Assembly: GCA_008360975.2 (NCBI GenBank)
Contig: CM039182.1
Coordinates: 58,664,491 to 58,728,490, forward strand
Origin: Lichenostomus cassidix
Taxonomy: Eukaryota > Chordata > Aves > Passeriformes > Meliphagidae
Direction of reading: 5' to 3'
Length of the DNA stretch: 64,000 nt
The stretch's first letter is position 1; every line of letters begins with the position of its first letter. A program made the position numbers and the translations under genes. The notes under the pieces are model-generated. The model had not been told where the DNA came from. It made no database searches and worked only from the letters and a program-made list of their open reading frames with translations. Positions 49,533-62,641 of the stretch are shown one piece after another.

Positions 49533-52500
49533 AACTTCTGGATCAGAATGCCCTTCAAATTGCAGGAAGATGTTGATAGTGTGTAGCAATGTTCACTGGT
49601 GGTAGTCTCTAACTTCTGCCTTCCTGCATTCATCTTGTTGGATACATAATTAGTTAAGATCATGGTTGGCGTAATTCCTGTTGCCTTCTGCATGCTGTTA
49701 TCTTACAGTAAGCTCTGCCTTTGCTGTGTGCCTCATGTCAGCTTGGGATCTGAGCAGAGATAAACGCAGGTGACGAAAATGGTAAAATTCTGATGTTGTT
49801 TGCCCTTCCCTTCCCCTGGGGAGACTTTCTTTTCAGCTGCAAAATCCCCCTGTGAGAGTTCTCCTTCATCTCAGTTGCTTCCAGCTCAGCGCAGTAAACC
49901 CAAACCGGTGTTTTCAAGTTCGGAGCAGCATTCTACTGAGGCTAACCCAGCCTCCTCCTGGGTAGGCAGCTGCCAGGAACAAGGGTGGGCAGTGTCCAGG
50001 GAATAACCACGGCAGTCTTCTGAATTGGTACTGCCTGGATTCAGCTGTGACTGTCTTCAGCAGTTCATCACAGGAATACAATATTCTGAAACTTGTCAGC
50101 TGTCCCGAAAGAAGAGAACACAAACAAATCACAGCTGCACAGCATGTTTGGAAAATCATGGAAGTGCCAACACTTCAGGGCTACTTTTTTTTTTTCATTC
50201 CATTTTAATTTTTTTTTCCGAAACATCTTAGAAAATATTGATTTAGGGGTGAGCAAATAGGTTTGACTGAAATAAGAAGTAATCCATGCTTTTCACATTT
50301 TTTGAGCTGTGAGATTTATGCTTTTGGGGTTTGTTGTCCTTGAATAGTTGGATATAGGAATCGAAATTTTCTTTCTCATACTTTCTGAAATACTTCAACA
50401 TTTTCCTTTTATTTCTTATTTCTCAGTAGTCCTGAGCTTGATCAAGACTATCAAGACTTGATCAATTTTCTGGTGCGGTGACAAGCAGTTCAAAATTTTC
50501 TCCTGGTTTTAACTGCTTCATAAAGTTTTGTAAACTATAGATCTCCATATCTGGCTTTAGACTAGGTGATTTTTGGTCAGGTAACACAATTCATGAATAC
50601 ATCATAAATACAAGCATCCTGTTGGTTACCAGCATTTCTTACTTACTCTAGTGCTTTTTATTTGCATAGAAAGCAACTTACTGGTGTAATGTGGTACTGC
50701 CTGGGTACTTGTTACAGCAGAAGAACCTTAAACTGGGTTTTTTTTTTGTTTTTTTTTTTTTTTTTGGTTTCTTATAGAAAAGCGAATGTAGGTTTACAAT
50801 AATTTAATAGGTTAAATTACTAACCTGAAGTAATCTAAAGTACTATTGAATTAAAAAGTAACTGTTTAAGGAACGGAAAGAAGAGAAAGAGGATTTATCT
50901 TTCTCTTATTCATTAGGTCAGTTGGGTTTTTTTTCTTGTGTTTTGGGAATTTCTTTCCTTCTCTCCCAGTATATATGTAACCTTTTTAATTCATGGGATG
51001 AAGCATAATTTTTATAAAATTATCATCTCTGTCTGTAAAGTTATATTCTGGCTTTGTTCCATTTGTTTTCACATCTGTTGAGTCTGCTGAGCACAGACAA
51101 ATACAGGCGAGACATGAAGCCTTTGCTTGCAGTAACTCTGTCAGTGCAGGTCGCTTGCTTATTCTGTATTTATCTGTTAATTTCTCTCAGAGCTCATTAA
51201 TCTGTCAGCATGACACAATCCTTCCAATGAGATTGTGCCAAATGTTACAGTAGCACACCAGCAGAAACCTGCATGCCATTTTTTTCCCAGTGATTAAATA
51301 TGATCATTTTCCTGTCATGTACTATGCCCAGTGCACTTGAGATTCACCAATGTTTTGGGTTTTTAAAAGGAAATAGCATAGCCATTCCCCAGTATTGACT
51401 GAAAACTTCATTTAGTCTTTACATACGGCCTGGCCCTCTACCCTGCAGCCTTTTGCTCTTAAGCAGAAGGGGAATAGTGGTGAGAGCACAGGATAAGCCT
51501 GACTGGGAGGGAGAGCTCAGCACACAGGACTCCAGTGGTATTTAAGACTTAGCGTCAGAGCTGCTCAAGAATTACTGCTGCTTATGACTGTTTGGCCTGG
51601 CGGACTGTCAGAGCTATTAACTTCAGAATAACATGCGCTCAAATAAAATGCAGTGGCTAGAGAGGAGGGGAGGGAAGGAGCTTTTTTCCATTTCTTAAAA
51701 TAATGCCTCGTTATCTTAACCTATGGAAAGAGAAAAGGCTGCTTCAAGCATAGATCTTCTGTAATTCCCGGTGATGTATAAAAATAGCTGTGAATGTGGA
51801 GCATCCAGGGGAACTTTGGGATCCACTTTTGGCTTCTTGAAGTTTTCAATGCCTCATAATAGTGCAGAAGGAGCTTGCTTTGGGCTAGCCTTTGCAGCCA
51901 TGTCCCTGGTCTGTATTCCTTCAGATCATACTGGGTTGGTTTTTTTCTCCTTCCTAATTCCAATGTATGTGTTGTTTTTCTGTTCATATGCTGTTTATTA
52001 AAAACAAAATAAAAAAATTTCCTCCTCCTGTGCTGCATAAAAAACTATGTTTACCTGTAAGCATCTGGAGCTTCACTTTCATATGCTGTATTTTTTGTGA
52101 GCATGTGTTCAGAAATTACTCCTGCAGAGTGTTTTGATTATTTGTGAATCTCTCCATTTTGCTTTGAAAGCACCCTGGCGTCATTTATATGGTCATTTTG
52201 GATGGCAGTGACATTTATTAATATGGAATCTGAAGTACAAGCAATATTTTCTTGCAATTGAGACAGGCAGATCAAAACGTCCTTTATTAATGTCAGGATT
52301 TACCCCAAAACAAGCAGCTGTTTGACTTCAGCTGAAAGTGTGAGAAGTTTTGGTCACCTCTTTCCTGGCATTGACAGCATTTTTGGACTTTGGGCAGAGA
52401 AATGGAGTACAATTTGAATGTGTGAAGGAGGGTACAGAAAAAAACCCAACCAATCAAGTAAAAAAACCAGCCCAGCAAAACCAAAGTAGGCTTTTATGAG

Positions 52501-54559
52501 TCTGATTCTTTGCTCTTTATGCTGCCTGTCCTCTTCTTTTTATCTAAGCAATGATTTTGTTAGGTTTACATTAAAAATGCTTTTTTTTTCTTTCTCTTTT
52601 TCCAGTCCTGTAGTTCTGTCTGCTTGCTCTGCTGTCTCCCAGGCGTGCTCTTTTTCTCTTGCGAACTTCTTCCTGTTCTTTCATTAACGTGCGTTTCCTT
52701 TCCCACTTCCTGCTTAGAATTACAATTCCTAGGTGTCTTAAAATCCCATTTTCTTTTCCTTGTTTCTCCTCACCTTTTATTTCTAACATTCTTCAAGCTG
52801 TATATTCATTTTTCTTTCTGCCCTCTGGTCATATGCCTTGGTTAGGTTGTCCTCTTCACCGTACATGTCCAAAATAGTCAACCTGCTAAAAAAACCAAAC
52901 CCAAAACAACACCCAAACCTGGGGCATCCTGCTGATCAGGTACTTCAGGTTCTTGACAAAGTGGGAATGGCTGTGCATCTGTAAAGTCTTTGGCTTCAAA
53001 CCTGAGTGAATACAATTACAGAAATCTTTCCTGTCGGACTTCTAAATGCATGAAATCTTAAGCCCCTAGGAATAGTTTAACAGCAGACAATCAATATATT
53101 AGAGGCGTGTCACCTGTGCTGTTAGCTATAGCTGTTACTGTGTCAGCATTTCCATTATAAATTTTGGCTTTCAAGGGTTTATAACTTTGCCATTAAAATT
53201 CATTGCTGACTGAAACTTGGCATACAAGGACTAAGCCTGGAGCAAACTCCCCTTCCCCCCCTCGAAAGTAACTTTCAGCCCAAAGGAATGTGATGTAAAC
53301 CATTAGTGTAATGATTAGAAAGGCAGTGTTATTGCTATCAAAAAAATACTTAATTTACTTATTTTTCAGCCTTCACTGTGGACTTATACTTCAGGTATTC
53401 TGGAATAGGAGATCGAATGAACTAATAAAAAAATTAAGAAAACAGAACACCTTCTTAATAATGCTGTTATGATATCTCTTGGAATGCATTTAAGTAGTTA
53501 TTTCACAGCTCTGTGACTACCAAATGAAAATTTTATACGTGAAGCCAACTGAATATGCATCATTATATGCCTTAAGAAAAATGAAAGAACATTGTTACAG
53601 AAATCAGGAGGCTGAAGAGACCAGGCTCTTGGGTGCAGGATGCTGAATGCTTCAAACCTGCTTCAGCTGGATGAAGAAGGATGGAGTGTCCCTGGGGGAG
53701 CTGTAGGCAGAGGTGTTTTCAGCTGATGACTTGCACCAGAGAGGCTGCCTTGCTCATCTGTCATTGCAGGGGAGATGCTTCATTTCTGGGCAGATGAAGT
53801 TGAGACAAGCAGGATCCTGTTCTTAATGAGGTAATTTAGGTCACCCAGCAACTACCTGATGTGGGGCAAATTTCTTGTGTGGAATTGCCCATGGGCAAGT
53901 ATCTATCCTCGCAGCCTGCTGCCAGAGCACTTGGTATTATTTGGCACCTTTTCTTGCTGTCCTTGCAGGGAAGTCTTAATGGAAAGATAACCCTTTCCTT
54001 CTCCTAAAAGTAGATAGCAGGATTCATCCTGCTGCTATGTTTGGGAGTTAAACATGCAGCTGTTCCTGAGTAAGCTCCTGTCTGTGGGGCTTTTCTTGCA
54101 TAACTTGCCAACTCTGATGCCACTTGTGAAGTGAAAAATGCTAACAGCAGCAGTGTTGGGAAAGAAAAAGGTCTAGGAAAAAAAGAGTACCTAGTGGCAG
54201 AAGTGTGTGTTTTGATCACAGTAATTTGCCTTTAAAGATGTACTACATAATGCTCCATCTTGGAAGTTTAGAGGGTCAAATACTTGATACCCAACCCATG
54301 TAAAGTTGATTATATATACAAGGTGTTGATTTCAATGGGTAGAGGGAGAAAAACCGACCAGCAGAATTGCCAGTGTTTCCTCTTATAAGCATTGAATTCT
54401 AGTAACTAAAATACAACAGGAAGTTTGTATTTTGAGTCTGAAGATGACTGGCTTATGAGAACAAACTGTGTTAGAAGTTATTGTGGCAATGGTTTCTCGC
54501 TTGACCTTTAGGTAGCATTTGTTTTCTGGTGGAGGGGGGTTTATAGGATGAAAATCTGG
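49533..54559. other. Unique non-coding sequence, no gene seen
   Basis: It holds a T-rich tract at 50738-50765 and a near-palindromic CTTGATCAAG...CTTGATCAA pair at 50437-50465. A T/C-rich stretch at 52500-52830 gives overlapping frames without motifs. A possible 25-nt microexon at 53370-53394 is discussed under findings. The parts 51130-51340, 52170-52260 and 53080-53240 look like intact unique sequence that might be conserved, but this cannot be judged here. Confidence 0.55.
50738..50765. repeat. T-rich homopolymer tract
   Basis: Ten T, one G, then 17 T. No retrotransposon body was recognised next to it. Confidence 0.9.
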
Positions 54560-55000
54560 TGCTTGCTCTATGAGAAGGCAGCTGTGTGGATGCCAGTCAC
54601 ACAAACCCAGCAGGACCAGCCGCCGAGTCGCTTATTCCAGCCCCACCAGGCTGAAGGCAGGGCGAGTGGGATGGCTGGTGAGTCACCCAGGCAGCAGGGG
54701 AGGCACCGGGAGCTTCGCTGCATCTGCTCTTGTCTGTCTGAGCCCAGAGGGAACGGTCGGAGGCTTCCCTCCTCCTCTGGAGTGTCTGCCCACGCAGCGC
54801 TGCTGGTTTTGCGTGCCTTGCATGGCTGCCATGCGGTGAGCCTGCCAAGGAGCCACATGAGGAGGGAGTGTGTGTCACTGCTTTCTGGCGAGGCAGTGCC
54901 AGAGCACGTGTGTGCTGCTCAACTTCTGGCGTGGTGGAGAGGTTTCGGCAGCTGGCGCGCCTCCAGACGGGCTTGCCAACACTTGTTCAGTAGCTGTCCT
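54560..55000. other. CpG-rich patch, possible small island
   Basis: I count about 19 CpG by eye between 54622 and 54974, in a region where CpG is otherwise rare. Clusters include gccgccgag, cacgcagcgc and ggcgcgcc. A plus frame of 157 codons (54548-55021) and minus frames of 93-96 codons run across it, as expected from low stop density. Two ATG codons with G at -3 sit just before donor-like sequences: ATGGCTG followed by gtgagtc (54671-54683) and ATGCG followed by gtgagcc (54831-54842). That would suit an alternative first exon. No protein was recognised, and an enhancer or a chance GC-rich block is equally possible. Confidence 0.45.
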
Positions 55001-57399
55001 TCAGGGACCTGTTATGAATAAACAGCTGGATAAATTGCTTATTTTTTTTCCTGTCTCTGAATGCTGATACTGTAACACACACCCTCAGATTGGCCTAGTT
55101 TATATTAGAAAATGACTGGGTAAAAGGATGAGAAGATTTACTGATGCTTTTTGAAATGAACTGAGGCATACTTTTGTAAGAATGTAAATTGCCTTCTTAC
55201 TGTTCGTATTGTTTTTTGTTTTAGAGTGGGTGTCCACGATATAACCCAGAACTACTTCTCTCAAGCAGTCTTGCCCTTCTTTCTCCTCCAACACAGCGTT
55301 TGAAGAGCTGTGTTGGTCTCTTTGGGGTGTGTGTACATGTGAGAGCTGGAGAAGGCAGGTTTGCCAGCAGAATCTTATTTTATCATGTGATTTAAATCAG
55401 AGGCATTTTCAATAAGAGTTTATAGAAGCTGGTTTGAATCATCATAAATAAAAGAACTGAGATTCTGCTCTGGTAGTATAACTTAAAATAATAATGACCA
55501 TGATTCTTTATTCTTTCCAGTGTCAGAGCAACTGTGCAGCCGCATGGCCAGGCTTCCTGTCTCTTCTTAAGGCTTGTTCAGGAAATGGCAAAACTCACAA
55601 AAAGGGTCTTTGTCATTGAAAAAGTTTGTTATTGTGCAGTTGAAGTACAGCTGTTACATATTTCCTTACATAAATTTGGAACCTTCCTGAAGTTTCAGTC
55701 CTCTAATTATTCCGCCCAGGTCACTGGTCTATAGTGTCTATATTTAGCATATTGCAAAAGTTTTATGGTCATCCAAAGAATGAAAAGCCTTTCTGTGAAA
55801 CCCTTCTCCATCTGTATTAACTACGGATTTTCTGTTGGGCTAAATAATATGAAAAGTGAATACTGGAGGGTTTTACAGAAAAGTTTGAATGCATGAACTA
55901 CACCACTGTTTTAATATTTTGCAGATTTCTGCAGGTTATGAGAATTATAGCACATGTACACCCCCTCTCTCTCTCAGAAATACCCAAACAAATAAACCAA
56001 CCCCACAACTCTCTTCCTCCCCACTCACTCCATTCCTGCACTGCCCCCTGCCCCCCCAAAAAAAAACAATCCCAGAAAACACAGAAACAAAATTTCCCCC
56101 TTCCCCAGAAGTCAGGGAAACCATGCCCTATTTATCAGGGCTTGTCTTATCAAAAGGCTGTAATGTATAGCAAGATGTCCTGCCCTTCCTCTACTGAAAT
56201 TTAGTTCATCATTAGAAAATAGTAGTCCAAGTGTTCTAGCCTAAATTGATTTAATTTACTTACTTAATTCACAAATGCATTTATTGATGCTTCAACAGTT
56301 CTGGAAGAGACACAAGTTAGAGGGATGAATGCAGAACTGTGGTCTTTTGGTGGAAGTTGTTCTGATCAGTAAGGCAGGGAATGGTAAGTTTATTTGTCTT
56401 TCCCTTGTTTTAAAGTCTTGCCTTTCTGTTCTACTCTGAGAGTTATAACTACAATGTTCTTGCTATTCACTTTTCCAATAGAGGTGTTTGCAGATGACTT
56501 TGTAAGGAAGCTTTGAACTCAGATATAACGATTCATTCTATATGAAGAACATTGTGAGATTTTATGTACCAACATTTATAAGGTAGTATAAAATATTAAG
56601 AATTATAAAACACTGAGGTAAAATGCATTGGTCTTTAAATTGTTTTTGGCTGTAAGTGCATACTGAACACAGTTCTGATCACTGAACGTTTTTTTTTTCC
56701 TTTTAGGAAACTACAGAAGCTGTACAATTATTTTGTTCAATCTTCAGTAAACCAGCTTTTGCACTTTCACAGTTAGGTTTTAGAATTTTGGCTATTTTGG
56801 AGAATAAGAATAGAGAAGGGCTGTGAGCATGTTGAAAATAGTATCTCTGTATAACTTTCTCTAATTGATATTATAAATCATCATGATTATTTAGGTTTAG
56901 CTCCCCCCTGTATGAGTGGACCTTGTCGGTAATGCATCTTCCTGGAGATAAGCTGGTGGTTTCTGAGAAAGTAGCTATATCCTTAGGAAGCAGGGGGTTG
57001 GAAAACTGGCTTTTACTGTATTTCCATGTGCCATTAGAAACGAATTCCTTTCTTCCAGTGAATTTCCATGTTATCTAACATCTCCCTTGTGGGGTTTGGG
57101 CTGTAACTCTAGGCCCTGCCACCTGATATGCATTTTCCATTTTCCCTCCTCTAGCTTATTTTTAAAAGCATCCCACTTTATTCTGTAATACTCTGTGTAT
57201 GGTGCTGAATGGCTGTCTTACTTGCGGACACAGGTAAAGTTTCTGTACCTTTATCCATGAACCGTTCCCACAAAGGATATAAACAGAGAGCCTGGTAGGA
57301 GACTGGAATTTCCCTTCCTGCAGCAATAAAGCTATCTTGATGGGCTATAATGTGGGCTCCTGGACTAGGAGAGAATGTGCTGGAGGAAACAAGGCAATT
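55001..57399. other. Unique non-coding sequence, no gene seen
   Basis: A strong acceptor at about 55505-55520 and another at 56692-56706 are each followed by an open frame but by no good donor. The second is treated under findings. A C/A-rich stretch at 55960-56110 is low-complexity. Confidence 0.55.
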
Positions 57400-57860
57400 A
57401 CATCTTTGGCACTAATATATATTTTAATCATAACATGATGCAGTTCAGTTGTATTTGGTTATAATGCAGTGCTATTTACATGTAATGAATATATGTATTA
57501 TCATAGCCCGGGAATAGGCATAGCTGAACAAAAAATAGTTAAATGGCAGAGCCAGCTCACTACGCTTTTGCTCTGAGCAATATAGTACAAGTAAAATGAG
57601 CTGGGTTTGATTTAGTGGCACAGGAATAAAATACTGGCCAATAAAAACTGTGTTTTTGCATTATGTGTTTTGCCTTTTAAGTCAGCTCATTAGCTTTATA
57701 TTTATACAGCACCCTCTGCTCCTTTGAGCCATGTTAATTATAAGGTGGTGCATAATGTAATCGGAATGCTTATACATGGATTTTGCATGAACGGAGAAAC
57801 AGTGTGTTTCAAAGTACCTCTATCAGATATATTTGAAGTTAGCTTTGACCTTTTCTTTTT
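57400..57860. other. AT-rich intact-looking block, possible conserved element
   Basis: No coding frame or repeat was recognised. The block has many TAAT/ATTA-type sites and sequence that looks free of low-complexity slippage. It might be a conserved non-coding element. This is an impression only and needs a cross-species alignment. Confidence 0.25.
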
Positions 57861-60440
57861 CCCTTTGTAAATTTGCTAAATGTGTTGGTGAAAAGGGGAC
57901 ACCAGTCTGAGAGGTGCTAGTTCAGCTCAAAGGTGAACTGAGCTCAGCCTCATGTTTGCTTCCAGATACAGCTGCTTCCTCAGAAACCCTGCTCTTGTGA
58001 TGAAGGTTTGAAAATTGAAAAAGGAGTCTATTGTTAAGCTTGTGTATGCCCAGAGTGTGTGTGTGTGTGCCTGGGCACATACCTTCACACACAAGTGCCT
58101 CCAGGTGGTCAGTTCATGGGCACGTTTATGGGAAAGGAGAGTGGCAGGTTGGTTTTGGCTTTGCTTGGCACCAAGAGAAGCTTCAGGACTTTTATTTTTC
58201 CTGGGAACACCACTTCCAATCAGTGAAGGAATCACTGCATCACCCCTGGTATGTGATTTTGGCAAGCTGCCTAAGGTCCAGCCTTCAGCAGCAGCCAGCT
58301 CGGGAGCACAGGGACCCTGACAATTACAGATGTGCAGATTGTTGCCCTTTGCTGTGCCTCCAGCTGTGCCAGGGTGCTGATGTGTGTTGGGAGCTGGAGC
58401 TTGGCGTGGGCTGCCCTAACTGTTCTGGCTGCACCTGCCTGAGACTGTGTGCTGGGTCAGGGAGGTACAGGCTGCACTTCTTGCATTATAGAAGCTTTTT
58501 CCCATCAAAAGAAGATGTCAGAGGAGGCAGTGATGTTGGAGGAAGAGGAACAGTACTTCACTTGTTCAGACAGTTTAAAATGCCTTAGATGAAAATGACA
58601 ATTGCCTTTGTTTTTTTTTTTAGTGACAACAAAAGCCTTGACCCAATATTTGACCCTATCTGGTTTTTTCTCACGTGTCTCCATCTCCCTGCCAAAGAAG
58701 AGCTGAGCTGAAGCCCTTCCTACAGGTTTTCAGGAAGCAGTGACATGTAAATCCAGCTGCTCTCCCCGGCTTTCCATGTATTGTTTCTGGATTTGTCAGA
58801 GAACACACCGAGATGAGAGACTGCTATGTTTTATTTTATTAATTTTAGTTTTTTCTTTTCCTTTTTCCCTTTTTTTTTTTTTTTTGGTCAGGTTTGATGC
58901 TGGATGGAAACAGTTGCTTTATTTAGAATATGATGGGAAAGAAAAACACAGCTTAACACCCTCCTGGTGTTTATCCATAAATATGGAATAGTGCAAGAAC
59001 ACCCGATACATATGGAGCACTGTGATTGGCTGCTACTGATGTCATTCTGATGTCACTCAGAAGTGATCAGTATGTCACCCGGCAGATGAAGAGATCAGCT
59101 TTCCTTATTTGTGTGTATAAATTTCATTTCATGGCAGCACGTTTTTAGGGCATTATTGCACTTCTTGAGTTTTGGAGGACATCTAGGCCTTTTCTTGAGC
59201 CTGCCAATATTTTGTCTCAGCATACATAAATGTGCACCTGTGCCCTCCCTCTCTGCTTTTTTCCTCTTTACACTGATGTGTAAGCAGTTGACCATCTTCT
59301 GAATTAATTGCTAATAAAATAGGTAGGAGATCTAAATTGGTGTTTATGCCTCAGCTGCTGTGATTGCAAGCTTAAAGGAGTGTGTATTTGGGAGGAGTGA
59401 TAGATGCAGATGAGTGGAATAAAAGGTAGTTTTGTGGAAATATTCAGGTTTCCATCCATCCGTTCTTCTTGAATCTAGGTCAGCATATGAGTATTACACT
59501 GTTTTTCTACCCAGTGCTGAATTGTAAGATTATGAACGTATTTCGAGGTTATTTTATTAAGCATGCCAAAATTCCATGACATGCAGGTCAAATCAGTCAA
59601 TACTTCTAACACTTTTGAATGGAAATAGAAATTCTAAGAAGTGTCTGTATGCTCTTAATAAAGGATGCTAAGGGAACAGGAAAAAAAAAAGGGAAAACCT
59701 CTTGAATTTTGGGATTAGTTGGACTTTTTCACATTCTATGCCTCTTGCTCTAATCTAGCAATAGCATTGTTTTTTCTCAAAAGTTTGGAAACACTATTTT
59801 TGAACAAAGCCTTCAGATAGAATGAATTTGGTTGTATAAATACAACATACTGGGAAAGGGTTACTGCAATACTTTTCTTCCATTTTTAATAAAATCTCCC
59901 TTTCTGTAATCCCTCTCCTCCAAATGACCAGAAGCGACTCTTCAGCTGATGCTGTAGCCTCTTGCATAGTTGTGGGAGTTGTATTTACAAGGGACTAAAA
60001 AAATCATGGCTAACTCAACTCACATGATTGCTCAGGAATATTTTGAATGCTGTCATGTTATAGATTCTTTTTAGGTTTAGCAAAATTGAACCAACCTTAC
60101 TGATGCCTTAAAAAATTTCTTAGTGCCAGATCTCTTCTGCCTGTGTACTTCTGAATAGCAAATGGCCAGTTACCATAAACTTGCTGATTCAAAAGGAGGT
60201 GAAAAAGTAATTACAAACTGCATGGGGGATATTTCTGAGTTACAGTCTAGATTTACGTCTGTGAGGCTGTAGCTCTTGGGCGAGCTGTAACCAACAGTGA
60301 TCCAAACATACATAAGAATTTCATGCACAGATTTTTGCAGGTGGTGCCTTGGACAAGTTTAGCAACCTAATTCAATATTATTGCTTATTCTTTCCAGCTG
60401 GGAAGGCACTGCTTTGCTCTTCCTTGTGCTGCCTTTTCTT
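57861..60440. other. Unique non-coding sequence
   Basis: It contains a GT tract at 58055-58069 and a 16-T run at 58870-58885. The longest frame of the window (185 codons, 58031-58588) starts next to the GT tract. It has a Cys-rich second half but no recognised family, and is treated under findings. Confidence 0.55.
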
Positions 60441-60472
60441 CCTCCCTCCTCCTCCTCCTCCTGCTGCTGCTG
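60441..60472. repeat. Trinucleotide repeats (CCT)n then (CTG)n
   Basis: A CCT-type tract is followed directly by about four CTG units. Confidence 0.92.
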
Positions 60473-62641
60473 TTTGTTCTGGTGAAAGCTATTTCAGCCT
60501 GAGCTGGCAGGGCTATCACTCACTATGAGGATACTTAATCCCACGCAGGTGCAGGTTGAGCCTCTACAGAGGGCCTCAAGGTCATGCTGGCTGCAAAGCC
60601 GGACCCTTGTGGATGGCTGGGGGGGGAGGTGTGACAGTCGTTAACATTTCACATCTGGAGGTTCCATGCTCCTCTCTGCCATTTCTTCTTTCTCCTCCTC
60701 CTCTCTCTCCCCCCCCACCCTTTCATAGCCTGTCACAAGGCTTTCCTGCAGCACTGCAGTGGCTCTGGGTAGCTGCAGAGGTGAATATTGTTTTGAAAGG
60801 AAGCAGTTAAGTGAGGGTTGTTTATACTTTTTATGTAAAAATGTAGGCAACTGAAAGGAAATTATAGATAAGTAGACATCTTTTCTTTCATTGATGTTGG
60901 TGGTCTAACCTTTAAGCCAGTTCTTTTATTTGTTTCCTCTCTCTACTGGGTGATTTTAAACCTACTTATTAAAAAAAAAAAAAGCCAGGATATTGCCACT
61001 GGCTGTATCTCTGCTCCAAATAGAGCCATTCCTCTTCTGAAAGGTTGAATTTGCCAGACTCCTCCACCTCATTCCAGTCCTAGTGATCCATTCTTTCCCA
61101 ATCCTTGTGTTAAAAGCTGCTTATGTTTTTTTCCCCAGAGAGGTCCTCTCTATTATGGTGCTGTAACAGTGCTGTAAGCGGTTTCAGCTGCCATGTGTCC
61201 TTTACACACCCCTCCCCTTAAAAACACCGGAGACAGCCTTCACAGGGCTATCTTAGGAGAAAAGACGTGAGAGAGAGAGAATTTAGGAAGCATTGGCAAG
61301 GGAAGCAAATGAGCTGTGATTAAAGAGAATCTGGGCACTGAATAAAGGATCCTTAAAACCCTTTAAGTTTTAACTTAATACAAGTCTTCAAGAAAGTTGG
61401 CTAGGCTTTTAGGGGAAGATTTCTAACCTCAGTCATTGCAGCTAAGAACTGCTGCTTCCTCTGTGGCTTCAGACTGGAGCAAGGATTTCCACAATTACGC
61501 TGTGAACAGGAGCACGAACCTATATTTAGGACACAACACTTTGTGGTAAAAAGCTACATATGGCATATGAGTACCCACTTAGGAGCTAAAAATACACATT
61601 GCAGCCCAGTTTGTCTTTGAATGAAATCATGCTTAGAAATGCAGTGTTTAAGCATAGTTTGATTTCCCACCTCTCTGCCCACCTCTATCATCCCCCCTCT
61701 TCCCCCCAAACATTATTATTATGTTTTAAAAGACTTCATTCGTTGAAAAGTTGCCTATTCAGATTTTCAGCATGTGGCTGCCTCTACATGAGGTCACAAG
61801 CGACCTGTACCTCATTCTGGGAAGGTTTTATGTGAATTTCTTTTTGTCAAGGTTTTCATTTATTTCAGGCCGAAACTACCCACTTTTTCTCCCCAGTCTC
61901 CAAACTTTCTGTGTGCTAAAAAAGGAGGAAACAAATTATGTCAAAAATGGCAGTATAGTATAGTGTTGCCCTTAAACAACAGTATATGTTACAGGGGGGT
62001 GGAGGAGAGTAGTTGCTTTCTGCACTTTCCAGTTTTCATTTAGTTTTGAAATATTTCTTGGCTGGTGAAGAGAATGAAATGAAGTCCCTATAACCTTCTT
62101 TTAAATGGGAAGGAATATTGCCACTGATGTGGGTTACTATGCAAAATTTCATGAAAGCTTTTTGAATCTGCCCCTCTGCAAGAGGGTTTCTGTGCCTCTG
62201 CCGTCCCCCCTCCCCGTGGTGTCAGTGGCAGGGTTTCCTCATTGGGCGTTGAGATGGTAAGATCTTCCCATGAGGGCAGGTAAGGCATGGAGGAAGACTA
62301 AGACAAACTCTCTGGTTGCTGTGAGATGTATTGTACATTGATGTCTTGAAGGTGCAGTGTGGACATGTACTGTGTGCACTTCGTTTTTGCTATATTGGAT
62401 ATCATTGCCTTATTCTGCCAGCTCCTTTTCTTCAGAGGTTTTTTCCTTCAAGAATGCAGAAAGCAATCTCTTACATGCAGTGCACTTGGGATACTGAATG
62501 AGTTATCTTAGTTGGTTCTTGCTTCAAAGTATCCTTGTTTAGATTCAGAGAGTGAATAATGGAATCTTAATTCCTTCAATTTGAAAGCGTTAGGATTAAA
62601 AAGGAAGATACTCTGTTTGTTGATGTTCTTCATTCTTTCAG
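60473..62641. other. Unique non-coding sequence, probable intron
   Basis: A pyrimidine-rich stretch lies at 60680-60720 and an A run of 13 at 60971-60983. Otherwise only chance frames are present. Confidence 0.6.

Noticed and set aside
52496..52877. Overlapping plus frames of 63-73 codons
   Set aside because: These reflect a T/C-rich stretch coding for runs of Phe, Leu and Ser, with no sign of a real protein.
58870..58885. T run as the poly(A) tail of a minus-strand retrocopy
   Set aside because: No retrocopy or SINE body was seen next to it. The same holds for the T runs at 40342, 41120 and 50738.
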